NCBI GenBank assembly: GCA_001437625.1
Contig: LIAL01000031.1
Span: forward strand, 1-13,524
Direction of reading: 5' to 3'
Source: Nitrosopumilus sp. BACL13 MAG-121220-bin23
Lineage (GTDB): Archaea > Thermoproteota > Nitrososphaeria > Nitrososphaerales > Nitrosopumilaceae
Length of the DNA stretch: 13,524 nt
Part shown: one piece after another, positions 1 through 5,470 of the stretch
How the letters are laid out: every line of letters begins with the position of its first letter
How positions within the stretch are numbered: the first letter of the stretch is position 1
Program-made: the position numbers and the translations under genes
Notes under the pieces: generated by a model
What the model saw: only the letters and a program-made list of their open reading frames with translations
Told to the model about the DNA's origin: nothing
Databases searched by the model: none

Positions 1-1
1 T

Positions 2-52
2 GAAAAGTTTCAATATGTGCAGATGGATAAGTTGTACAATTATCAAAAATAA
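2..52 (+). CDS. possible 3' end of an upstream gene (partial)
   Basis: One plus-strand frame is open from the window edge and closes with TAA at 50-52, giving a charged, tyrosine-rich 16-residue tail (EKFQYVQMDKLYNYQK). It would end just before the TATA-like box of the next gene. It is too short to identify, and another frame is also open here, so this is only a plausible C-terminus of a gene lying mostly outside the window. Confidence 0.25.
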   Translation, partial: EKFQYVQMDKLYNYQK

Positions 53-54
53 CA

Positions 55-64
55 TTTTTAAAAT
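55..64 (+). promoter_or_regulatory. TATA-like box of the 85-738 gene
   Basis: The sequence tttttaaaat lies about 21-30 nt before the ATG at 85 and no Shine-Dalgarno is visible. This fits an archaeal TATA box driving a leaderless or nearly leaderless transcript. Confidence 0.4.
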
Positions 65-84
65 TAGATTTATTTTAAAAAATT

Positions 85-738
85 ATGAAATATACTTTCT
101 TACTACTATCCTTGCTACTTATTCCTAGTCTTGATGGAATTGTATATGGACATACAGTTGATGCAGTTGGAGAATATCGTGTAGAAATTGGTTGGATGAA
201 TGAACCCGTTGTATCTGGTGATACAAATGGACTTGAATTGTATATTAGTCCACTAGTATCTTGTCCTGATATTTCAATATCTTTGGAATGTGCAAATTCT
301 CAAGAATTTCAAAATGGTATTGAAGGATTAAGAAAATTATTAAAAATTCAATTTGTATATAATAACACACAAACAATTACTTTACCTTTAGTATCTGATC
401 ATAATGTTCCAGGAAAATATTATGCTTTCATTACTCCTACGGTATCTGGATATTTTCAAGTAAATCTTATTGGAAATATTTTAGAGACGCCTGTAAATTT
501 ATCTATGCATCCACCTCCAATTAAAGAAAGATCTTATATTGAATTTCCTGAATTAACTAATCTTGCTTTAACTAAAGTCATTGATGATAATACAAAACTT
601 GTTGAACGTATTATTTCTCTAGAAAATACTGTTCAAAATCTAGAAAATTTTAGTAATCAAGTGTATATTGGAATTGGAATGGGAATAACTGGTATTATTC
701 TAGCCATAATTGCTTTAGTTAAAACAAGAAAAAATTAA
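85..738 (+). CDS. secreted, C-terminally membrane-anchored protein of unknown function
   Basis: A 217-aa protein that I do not recognise by name. Residues 1-22 look like a signal peptide (Lys2, then a Leu-rich core, ending near VYG). Residues about 23-150 look like a beta-rich extracellular domain with Cys60 and Cys69, which could form a disulfide. Residues about 160-192 are a heptad-like helix with Leu, Ile and Val spacing, probably a coiled coil. Residues 193-213 are a Gly/Ile-rich transmembrane helix, followed by a short basic tail (KTRKN). The expected topology is an extracellular domain on a stalk anchored in the cytoplasmic membrane. Cleavage after Gly22 would leave His23 as the new N-terminus, which recalls copper proteins such as CopC and AmoB, but this is speculative. 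It stands alone between a weakly supported upstream tail and the J-domain gene, with its own TATA-like box. Confidence 0.8.
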   Translation: MKYTFLLLSLLLIPSLDGIVYGHTVDAVGEYRVEIGWMNEPVVSGDTNGLELYISPLVSCPDISISLECANSQEFQNGIEGLRKLLKIQFVYNNTQTITLPLVSDHNVPGKYYAFITPTVSGYFQVNLIGNILETPVNLSMHPPPIKERSYIEFPELTNLALTKVIDDNTKLVERIISLENTVQNLENFSNQVYIGIGMGITGIILAIIALVKTRKN

Positions 739-844
739 CTTTATGACTAATTTTGATAGAATTTTCCAAATCACTGATATCTTATAATGTAATAAACTAC
801 AAGTATAGGAAAATGAGTACTGATCCTAACTAGGTTGATAAAAA

Positions 845-1999
845 ATGGCAGAATCTAATTATGATATTTTAGGAATTGTTGAAGGAACAACAGAGAAAGA
901 CATTAGGGACGCATTTAGAAGATTAGCTTTACAATTTCATTCTGATCGAGGTGGGGAAAATGAGCAATTTATTAAAATTAAACAAGCATATGATGATCTA
1001 AAAATTGGTAAAAAATATCCTGATACTGATATTGAAAAAATAAAAAATTCTAGAGTTTATTCTGATGAAAGTGAAGAAGATGTTAGAAGAAAAAATCAGA
1101 TTTTAGGCCAAGAATTATCTAAAGAAATGAAAAGTGCTGAAGAATGGGTAACTGCATTAAATCAATCAAATTCTACAGCAACTAGATTATTTGGCTCAAA
1201 AACTCTTGGTGAAATTGAATTAGAAAGAAAAGCAACTGGTACTTTATCTATTAAGGGTAATTTTATGGCTGGAAGTTTAACTTATGATGGTCCAATAATC
1301 ATGCAAGGGAGTATTACCAGTCCTTCTTGGACCCAGGAATTTAAAACTAATATTCATCTTACAAAAGGTGATTTCAAGTTCATTAATCCATTAGAAAATA
1401 AATATAAAATTGAAAATGGTGCAAGAATTATTGTAGATAATGGAAATGTTGTTGTAGGTAATATTTATGGTAGAAAATATAGAGTTGAGGATAAAGATGG
1501 TAGAGTAGGAATTTTTCAAATTCAAGAACATAGAACAAGTATTTCAGCTCCAAATGGAAAAATTATTGCTGAGGATATTTCAAATACTGTATCACTGGAT
1601 GCTGATACTATTATTGTTCTTAATGTAGAACAAGATTCAATATTATTTGCACGTGAAATTTTATTTTATGGGGAAAAATTCACTTTTGATTCTCTAATTA
1701 AATTAAAAAAAAATGGTACAATTCGATTCTTTGAAAAGTTTTCAATACAAGGGTTAAGCGGTGATGCAATAATTGAATTAGAAAATGGTAAAAAAATTAG
1801 ATTATTTGATCTTAAAACTAAAAAAATTAAAGATTTACCTGATGAATTTATTTCTCATAAAGAAAATTATGATAAGGGTGCTACTTTGGTTGGTAATGGA
1901 TTTACAATTACATATGATATGTTAGATAATCTTTCAAAAAAACAACAAACTAAACAAAAAAGTAATTGGTCATCAAAATTTGAATTTTCTAAAAAATAA
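845..1999 (+). CDS. J-domain (DnaJ-like) protein with HSD in place of HPD and a long beta-rich C-terminus
   Basis: A 384-aa protein. Residues 5-60 are a J domain: the opening NYDILG, a helix II with FRRLALQFH, then a loop and a helix III with FIKIKQAYDDLK. The loop tripeptide that normally reads HPD is His32-Ser33-Asp34. In classical J proteins HPD is needed to stimulate the Hsp70 ATPase, so DnaK coupling may be altered or lost. Residues about 60-125 are charged and helical. Residues 130-350 are rich in short beta strands and Gly/Asn turns and resemble no domain I can name; there is no Gly/Phe region or zinc-finger domain as in true DnaJ. The tail is basic (about 365-384). A partial Shine-Dalgarno-like aggttgat lies at 832-839, so the mRNA may have a short leader from the TATA-like aagtatagga at 801-810. 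Confidence 0.85.
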   Translation: MAESNYDILGIVEGTTEKDIRDAFRRLALQFHSDRGGENEQFIKIKQAYDDLKIGKKYPDTDIEKIKNSRVYSDESEEDVRRKNQILGQELSKEMKSAEEWVTALNQSNSTATRLFGSKTLGEIELERKATGTLSIKGNFMAGSLTYDGPIIMQGSITSPSWTQEFKTNIHLTKGDFKFINPLENKYKIENGARIIVDNGNVVVGNIYGRKYRVEDKDGRVGIFQIQEHRTSISAPNGKIIAEDISNTVSLDADTIIVLNVEQDSILFAREILFYGEKFTFDSLIKLKKNGTIRFFEKFSIQGLSGDAIIELENGKKIRLFDLKTKKIKDLPDEFISHKENYDKGATLVGNGFTITYDMLDNLSKKQQTKQKSNWSSKFEFSKK

Positions 2000-2025
2000 T
2001 TAATTTTTGCTTATTTTGATTAATT
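2000..2025 (+). terminator. T-rich termination zone after the J-domain gene
   Basis: The plus strand just after the TAA stop is a run of T clusters (taatttttgcttattttg) with no strong hairpin. This fits archaeal termination at oligo-T tracts. It faces the ferredoxin gene, which converges on the same spacer. Confidence 0.35.
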
Positions 2026-2036
2026 GTATATGAACT

Positions 2037-2098
2037 TAGAAAAATAAAATAAGAAAAAGAAATTAAAAATTGTGTGAATTAATCTAATCGATTAATTC
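2037..2098 (-). terminator. hairpin plus T-tract terminator of the ferredoxin gene
   Basis: A perfect 9-bp inverted repeat has arms gaattaatc (2076-2084) and gattaattc (2090-2098) around a 5-nt loop, and it spans the ferredoxin stop codon. On the minus strand it is followed by several T clusters down to about 2037. The layout resembles an intrinsic terminator, although the stem is A+T-rich and the oligo-T alone may suffice in archaea. Confidence 0.45.
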
Positions 2099-2383
2099 AG
2101 TCCAACCTTTTACGAAGACTGAGTTTTTGTAGAGTGGGACTGGTTGTCCAACTGTAAAGTCCATTGGTCTCATCCAAAAGATTGCTTTTGTTGGGCATAC
2201 ACCTATGCATGCACCATCAGAAATACATCTCTCTGGGTAGAAAACGAATGCTTTTCCTCTTTTCCAGCCTTCAACAGGTTTTACTCTTAGGACATCTGGA
2301 CCAAGTGTTGTACAGATTTCTACACATAGTGCGCATCCGATACACATTTGTTCGCTGATGTCTGGAATTATTCCTACTGGCAT
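2084..2383 (-). CDS. dicluster (7Fe/8Fe-type) ferredoxin with Asp replacing one cluster cysteine
   Basis: A 99-aa bacterial-type ferredoxin, an electron carrier of the cytoplasm. The first motif is Cys14-x2-Cys17-x2-Cys20-x3-Cys24. The second is Cys53-x2-Asp56-x2-Cys59-x3-Cys63-Pro, so the second cysteine of that motif is Asp. In known ferredoxins this substitution gives a [3Fe-4S] cluster (Sulfolobus type) or an Asp-ligated [4Fe-4S] cluster (Pyrococcus furiosus). A 28-residue insert separates the motifs, and about 36 residues follow Cys63, ending in a Trp-containing tail. The ATG at 2383 has a TATA box about 29-34 nt upstream. Base composition is less A+T-biased than in its neighbours, which suggests codon optimisation and strong expression. 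The redox partner is not shown; candidates in such archaea include 2-oxoacid oxidoreductases. Confidence 0.93.
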   Translation of the reverse strand: MPVGIIPDISEQMCIGCALCVEICTTLGPDVLRVKPVEGWKRGKAFVFYPERCISDGACIGVCPTKAIFWMRPMDFTVGQPVPLYKNSVFVKGWTELID

Positions 2384-2408
2384 AACAAAATTAGATCATG
2401 ATTTGACG

Positions 2409-2420
2409 TTAATATAATTT
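2409..2420 (-). promoter_or_regulatory. TATA box of the ferredoxin gene
   Basis: On the minus strand this reads AAATTATATTAA, with its core 29-34 nt before the ATG at 2383. No Shine-Dalgarno is seen, so the transcript probably has almost no leader. Confidence 0.5.
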
Positions 2421-2437
2421 TCTTAAATTTATGTATC

Positions 2438-2476
2438 TATAACACCGTTTGAAATTTTATAACGCCGTTTGAAATT
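2438..2476. repeat. 20-bp-spaced direct repeat upstream of the ferredoxin promoter
   Basis: Two 19-bp units, tataacaccgtttgaaatt (2438-2456) and tataacgccgtttgaaatt (2458-2476), differ at one base (A/G) and sit 20 bp apart, about two helical turns. They lie 55-93 nt upstream of the ferredoxin ATG and directly upstream of its TATA box. The C/G-containing core accgttt/gccgttt stands out from A+T-rich surroundings. A paired activator site or enhancer-like operator is the natural reading. No known archaeal regulator consensus is recognised. Confidence 0.6.
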
Positions 2477-2499
2477 AGATCGCTAGAAAACTTACTTGA

Positions 2500-3087
2500 T
2501 TATTTGTTAAATTTATTCGTATTATTGTCTATTAATTTGATAATTAGATCATTTTCAATTTTTTTAAGAAAATACACTCCTGTTTTTGCTGATTTCATAA
2601 TGTGTTTTCCTCCTGGTGATAATATCCATTCACTATTTTCTTTTTTTCTACCCATTGCAGTTATCACAATTGTAGAATTAGATTGTTTTCCTAATGATGA
2701 GAGTAACATTATACATGAATTAACAAATCTGGCAGACTCTAAATCATCAAATAAATTGTAAATTCCATTAAATGAATCAATAATAATTAGAAATTCTTTT
2801 TCTGATATTTTAGTAATAATTTCTGATAGTTTTTCTTTCCAATTTAGCTTATTTGGTTGAAAAACCGTCAAATTATTTTTTTTTTGAATAATTTTAGATT
2901 CAATATATCCTGAATACAATAAATCCATATCTACAAAAATAATTGGTCTATCTATAGAGATAATTATTTTATTCAAAAATTCTATTTTATGAAAAGAATT
3001 TGAACATAATATTAAATTTGGTACATTTTTTTTAAATTCTTTTTGAATGTCATTAAAAATTATCTCAGGATTTTTATCCAACATCAT
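2500..3087 (-). CDS. RecA/RadA-fold protein with a degenerate Walker A
   Basis: A 195-aa protein, the length of a bare RecA core. A Walker B-like strand ends in Asp (LIIID, residues 100-104) and is followed by SFNGIY, as in RadA/RadB/KaiC. A strand VITAMGR (141-147) and a C-terminal GGKHIMKSAKTGVYFLKK block (159-176) match the RadA pattern in which a GG loop precedes a 'vYLrk' strand. The place for the P-loop reads CSNSFHK (28-34), without the glycines or the GK[ST] signature, so canonical ATP binding is doubtful. It may be an inactive RadA/RadB/KaiC paralogue acting as a regulatory or structural partner. Starts at 3087, 3084 or TTG 3081 are all possible. It is divergent from the class V enzyme, with only 23 bp between starts. 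Confidence 0.75.
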   Translation of the reverse strand: MMLDKNPEIIFNDIQKEFKKNVPNLILCSNSFHKIEFLNKIIISIDRPIIFVDMDLLYSGYIESKIIQKKNNLTVFQPNKLNWKEKLSEIITKISEKEFLIIIDSFNGIYNLFDDLESARFVNSCIMLLSSLGKQSNSTIVITAMGRKKENSEWILSPGGKHIMKSAKTGVYFLKKIENDLIIKLIDNNTNKFNK

Positions 3088-3110
3088 AATACTATTTTAC
3101 AGATATAATA
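3088..3110. promoter_or_regulatory. very short divergent promoter region
   Basis: Only 23 bp separate the divergent ATGs at 3087 (minus) and 3111 (plus). TATA-like tracts (ataatact near 3086-3093 for the plus gene, ATTATTATATC at 3102-3112 for the minus gene) overlap or abut the start of the opposite gene. The two promoters must therefore be interlocked if both mRNAs are leaderless. Confidence 0.35.
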
Positions 3111-4262
3111 ATGAATTTAGCGTCAAAAGATATTTCTGATGATTTCCATTCATCAAAAAAAATCTATCTGAATAATGCATCTGTATCTTTGATGCCATCT
3201 CAAAGTATCGATGCTATGAAGGAATTTTTAATTTCATATAATACCATGGGTCCTGATTCTAAGGATTCAGAATCTTTTATTGCAGAAAAATTAGATAATG
3301 TGAGAAAAATTATTGCAAAAATTATTTCTTGTCAACCTGATGAAGTTGTTCTAACTCAGAGTACTACTGATGGAATTAATATTGTTGCAAATGGACTTTC
3401 ATTTGATAATAAATCTAATATTATAATTCGTGGATTGACTCATGAACACCATTCAAATTTTTATCCATGGATTAAATTAAAAGATAAACTTTCAGTAAGA
3501 AGTCTTTTAATCGATAAAAATGGATTTTTTGAATTAGATAATTTAAAATCAAATATTGATGAAAATACAAAATTAGTAGCTTTAAGTCATGCTCTGTATA
3601 ATACTGGTTTAATATTACCAATAGAAAAAATTTCTAAAATTCTTAATAATAAAATTCCATTTTTTATTGATAGTGCACAAACAATAGGATGTATTGGTGA
3701 TCATGATGTTTCTAAACTAAAATGTAATTTTATGTCCTTTAATGGCTCTAAATGGTTGTGTGGTCCAATGGGTACTGGTTTATTTTATTGTAATCGAAAG
3801 TCTAGTGAATTATTAGAACCAAAAACAATTGGTGGTGAATCTGCAATTACTGATGCTGAAAATAATTTAATTTTTAAAGATTTACCTGATAAATTTCAAA
3901 CTGGTTTTAGAAATTATGTTGGAATTGTTGGATTAGAATCGTCTGCAAAATATTTGTTAAATTTTGGTATGGAAAATATTCGTAAAAAAAATCAATACTT
4001 GTCTAATCTTTTTAGAGAGGAATTACTAAAAATACCTAAAGTTATTTTGTATGGTCCAGAAGATCCAAACCAACGAACTAGCATTGTATCTTTTAATATT
4101 CAAGGTTTAGATTCGCAAAAAATAGTAGATAAACTTGAAAAACAAAATATTATTTTAGCTGTAAGAGAAATTATGGAAAAAAAGATCATTCGTGTATCTC
4201 CTCATTTTTTTAATACTGACTCAGAAATGCTTCAAGTTATTGATGAAATTAAAAAATTATAG
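3111..4262 (+). CDS. class V PLP-dependent aminotransferase-fold enzyme (NifS/SufS/isopenicillin-N-epimerase-like)
   Basis: A 383-aa cytoplasmic PLP enzyme, a normal length for the family. The N-terminal IYLNNAS (18-24) is the family opening. THEHHSN (110-116) carries the His expected to stack on PLP (His113). Asp187-Ser-Ala-Gln190 binds the PLP ring nitrogen, and the NGSKW block contains the Schiff-base Lys214. In SufS-type desulfurases a catalytic Cys sits in a C-terminal loop before the RxSxxxYN-type segment. Here that loop reads AVREIMEKKIIRVSPHFFN and has no Cys. A canonical cysteine desulfurase role is therefore unlikely; a lyase, epimerase or transaminase activity is more probable. The substrate is unknown. 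Its stop interlocks with that of the convergent AsnC-like gene. Confidence 0.88.
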   Translation: MNLASKDISDDFHSSKKIYLNNASVSLMPSQSIDAMKEFLISYNTMGPDSKDSESFIAEKLDNVRKIIAKIISCQPDEVVLTQSTTDGINIVANGLSFDNKSNIIIRGLTHEHHSNFYPWIKLKDKLSVRSLLIDKNGFFELDNLKSNIDENTKLVALSHALYNTGLILPIEKISKILNNKIPFFIDSAQTIGCIGDHDVSKLKCNFMSFNGSKWLCGPMGTGLFYCNRKSSELLEPKTIGGESAITDAENNLIFKDLPDKFQTGFRNYVGIVGLESSAKYLLNFGMENIRKKNQYLSNLFREELLKIPKVILYGPEDPNQRTSIVSFNIQGLDSQKIVDKLEKQNIILAVREIMEKKIIRVSPHFFNTDSEMLQVIDEIKKL

Positions 4263-4514
4263 ATTTTCTTGTTCTTCGATTACAATCATAGTTAATGTTG
4301 ATTGAACTCTACTGATTTTTCTAATTTTATGGGTGATTAATTCACGTAATTTTTCAGCATTATCTGATGTTAATTTTAAAACTATGTCATATACTCCGTA
4401 TACTCCTCTAACCTCAAATTTTACATTTTCATCTACTAGTTTTTCTTTTATTTCTGCAATTATTGATACATCTGATCCTAAATCTGAATTTAATAAAACA
4501 TATGCTGTAGCCAT
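4257..4514 (-). CDS. stand-alone Lrp/AsnC effector-binding (RAM) domain protein
   Basis: An 85-aa protein consisting only of the alpha-beta RAM domain of Lrp/AsnC regulators. It has an N-terminal strand (TAYVLLNS), a helix (SIIAEIKEKL), the Val/Tyr-Gly-Val-Tyr-Asp turn (EVRGVYGVYDIVLKL, about residues 34-48), a second helix (AEKLRELITHKIRKI) and a final strand (RVQSTLTMIVIEE). There is no helix-turn-helix, so it cannot bind DNA in the usual way. Such single-domain forms are common in thaumarchaea and may oligomerise with full-length Lrp proteins or sense amino acids. A TATA-like GTTAAATAC (4536-4543 on the reverse strand) lies 22-29 nt before the ATG. The final TAA overlaps the 3' end of the class V enzyme gene by six bases. 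Confidence 0.9.
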   Translation of the reverse strand: MATAYVLLNSDLGSDVSIIAEIKEKLVDENVKFEVRGVYGVYDIVLKLTSDNAEKLRELITHKIRKISRVQSTLTMIVIEEQENL

Positions 4515-4633
4515 GATAGATTTTTTATTAAATGAGTATTTAACTTTTCATAATTTAAAATTTAGATTTTTTATTTTTTTATAAAAATATTATTTCGCAA
4601 TGCTAAAAGTATAGTAAATATGATTATATCTTA
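4515..4633. promoter_or_regulatory. divergent promoter region, AsnC-like gene / phosphatase gene
   Basis: A 119-bp A+T-rich spacer. The minus-strand gene has a TATA-like element at 4536-4543. The plus-strand phosphatase gene has aaagtatag near 4606-4614, 20-28 nt before its ATG. A T-rich tract (4561-4581) lies between them. No repeat or RNA structure was seen. Confidence 0.4.
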
Positions 4634-5128
4634 ATGAGTAAACCTGGTAATATTTGGAGAAAAGTTCATGGTAAAATTACAAAAAAACCTACTAATTTTT
4701 CTTGGTTAATTGAGGAGAAATTAGCTGGTTGTGGAATTCCTACATCTTTAGATGAATTTGAGTGGCTACTGGATCAAGGAGTAAAATCTATTGTAACTAT
4801 GACTGAAAATTCATTACCTGATGCTTGGACTCAAAAAATTGATTATCTACATGTACCAACAGCCGATTTTCATGCTCCAAATATGGAAGAAATAGATTCT
4901 GCCGTTGAATTTATTCAGAATCAAATTCAAAATAACCAATCAGTGATGGTTCATTGTGCTGCTGGATTGGGAAGAGCTGGAACAATTCTTGCATGTTATT
5001 TTATAAAATATAAAAAACTTTCAGCTATTCAAGCAATTAAAAAAATTCGAGATGAAAGGCCAGGTTCGATTCAATCTGATGTACAAGAATTAGCAATAAG
5101 TTATTATGAAAAATATGTGAGAAATTAG
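4634..5128 (+). CDS. dual-specificity protein phosphatase (DUSP23/VHZ-like)
   Basis: A 164-aa cysteine-based phosphatase. The signature loop HCAAGLGRAGT (residues 107-117) gives the nucleophile Cys108 and phosphate-binding Arg114. A likely general acid is Asp78 in TADFH. The tail ERPGSIQSDVQELAISYYE (141-159) matches the small DUSP23/VHZ-type family, in which RPGSI follows the catalytic helix. The size is that of a single catalytic domain; residues 1-25 are a basic extension. It probably dephosphorylates phosphoproteins or small phosphorylated substrates in the cytoplasm; the substrate is not shown by context. It ends one base before the stop of the convergent 48-aa gene. Confidence 0.92.
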   Translation: MSKPGNIWRKVHGKITKKPTNFSWLIEEKLAGCGIPTSLDEFEWLLDQGVKSIVTMTENSLPDAWTQKIDYLHVPTADFHAPNMEEIDSAVEFIQNQIQNNQSVMVHCAAGLGRAGTILACYFIKYKKLSAIQAIKKIRDERPGSIQSDVQELAISYYEKYVRN

Positions 5129-5129
5129 T

Positions 5130-5276
5130 TTAAACAAAATCTGAAACTAATTTTCCATCAACGTTTTTAATTTTTAACGTTTTGTTCTCTTGAAAGTACA
5201 AAGTTAATCCACCTTCAGCATCTGGATCTTCAACCTTTACCAATTCTAACATTTTAATTTGATCATATTTTTCCAT
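5130..5276 (-). CDS. 48-aa small protein, paralogue of the adjacent 50-aa protein
   Basis: A 48-aa reading frame found by direct reading. It opens MEKYDQIKMLELVKVEDPDA and ends NVDGKLVSDFV. Aligned without gaps to the 50-aa neighbour it shares 18 residues, including KYD near the start, VE[E/D]PDx[D/E]GG[I/L]T in the middle and VDGK[I/L] near the end. It looks like one small beta unit with a conserved acidic PDxxGG turn. A Shine-Dalgarno-like GAGTGAT (reverse of 5283-5289) lies six bases before the ATG and overlaps the stop of the 50-aa gene, so the pair is probably co-transcribed and translated in tandem. The other nearby ATG (5280) closes after five codons. Function unknown; there are no transmembrane segments. 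Confidence 0.75.
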   Translation of the reverse strand: MEKYDQIKMLELVKVEDPDAEGGLTLYFQENKTLKIKNVDGKLVSDFV

Positions 5277-5282
5277 TCATAA

Positions 5283-5289
5283 TCACTCA
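5283..5289 (-). promoter_or_regulatory. Shine-Dalgarno-like site of the 48-aa gene
   Basis: Reads GAGTGAT on the minus strand, six bases before the ATG at 5276, close to the archaeal GGTGAT core. It overlaps the TGA stop (5287-5289) of the preceding gene, and it is one of the few clear such sites in this window. Confidence 0.5.
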
Positions 5290-5439
5290 TTCTGGAATTG
5301 ATATGGTTTCAATTTTTCCATCAACTGGTGTGATAAACATAAACCTGTTATCTTTAAAGATAAAAGTAATACCTCCATCTTTATCAGGTTCTTCGACTTC
5401 AAGAATTGGTTGTCCTAATAGACCGTCATATTTTGCCAT
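5287..5439 (-). CDS. 50-aa small protein, paralogue of the adjacent 48-aa protein
   Basis: A 50-aa reading frame opening MAKYDGLLGQPILEVEEPDK and ending VDGKIETISIPE. The plus strand here carries only a shadow frame. Support comes from conserved spacing with the 48-aa paralogue (18 identical residues, no gaps) and from a TATA box GGATATAAGG centred about 26 nt before the ATG. The sequence alternates polar and hydrophobic residues (ITFIFKDNRFMFITP), so a small beta-sheet fold is likely, with an acidic EEPDKDGG turn. It is soluble, with no Cys or His for metal clusters. It follows the 178-aa gene by 31 bases, and the three genes probably form one functional unit. Function unknown. Confidence 0.78.
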   Translation of the reverse strand: MAKYDGLLGQPILEVEEPDKDGGITFIFKDNRFMFITPVDGKIETISIPE

Positions 5440-5460
5440 TATTGATTCAAGAAAAAAGTT

Positions 5461-5470
5461 CCTTATATCC
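5461..5470 (-). promoter_or_regulatory. TATA box of the 50-aa gene
   Basis: Reads GGATATAAGG on the minus strand, with its core 24-29 nt before the ATG at 5439 and immediately after the stop codon of the 178-aa gene. It supports an independent leaderless transcript for the two small genes. Confidence 0.5.

Noticed and set aside
2164..2358. Plus-strand open frame of 64 aa opposite the ferredoxin
   Set aside because: It lies wholly inside the ferredoxin gene, whose Cys motifs prove the minus-strand reading.
3111..4262. Functional cysteine desulfurase (SufS)
   Set aside because: The catalytic Cys loop has no Cys, and no SufB/C/D genes are nearby.
4561..4595. T-rich tract as a terminator
   Set aside because: It lies between two divergent genes, so no transcript is expected to end there on the plus strand; simple A+T richness is the likelier explanation.
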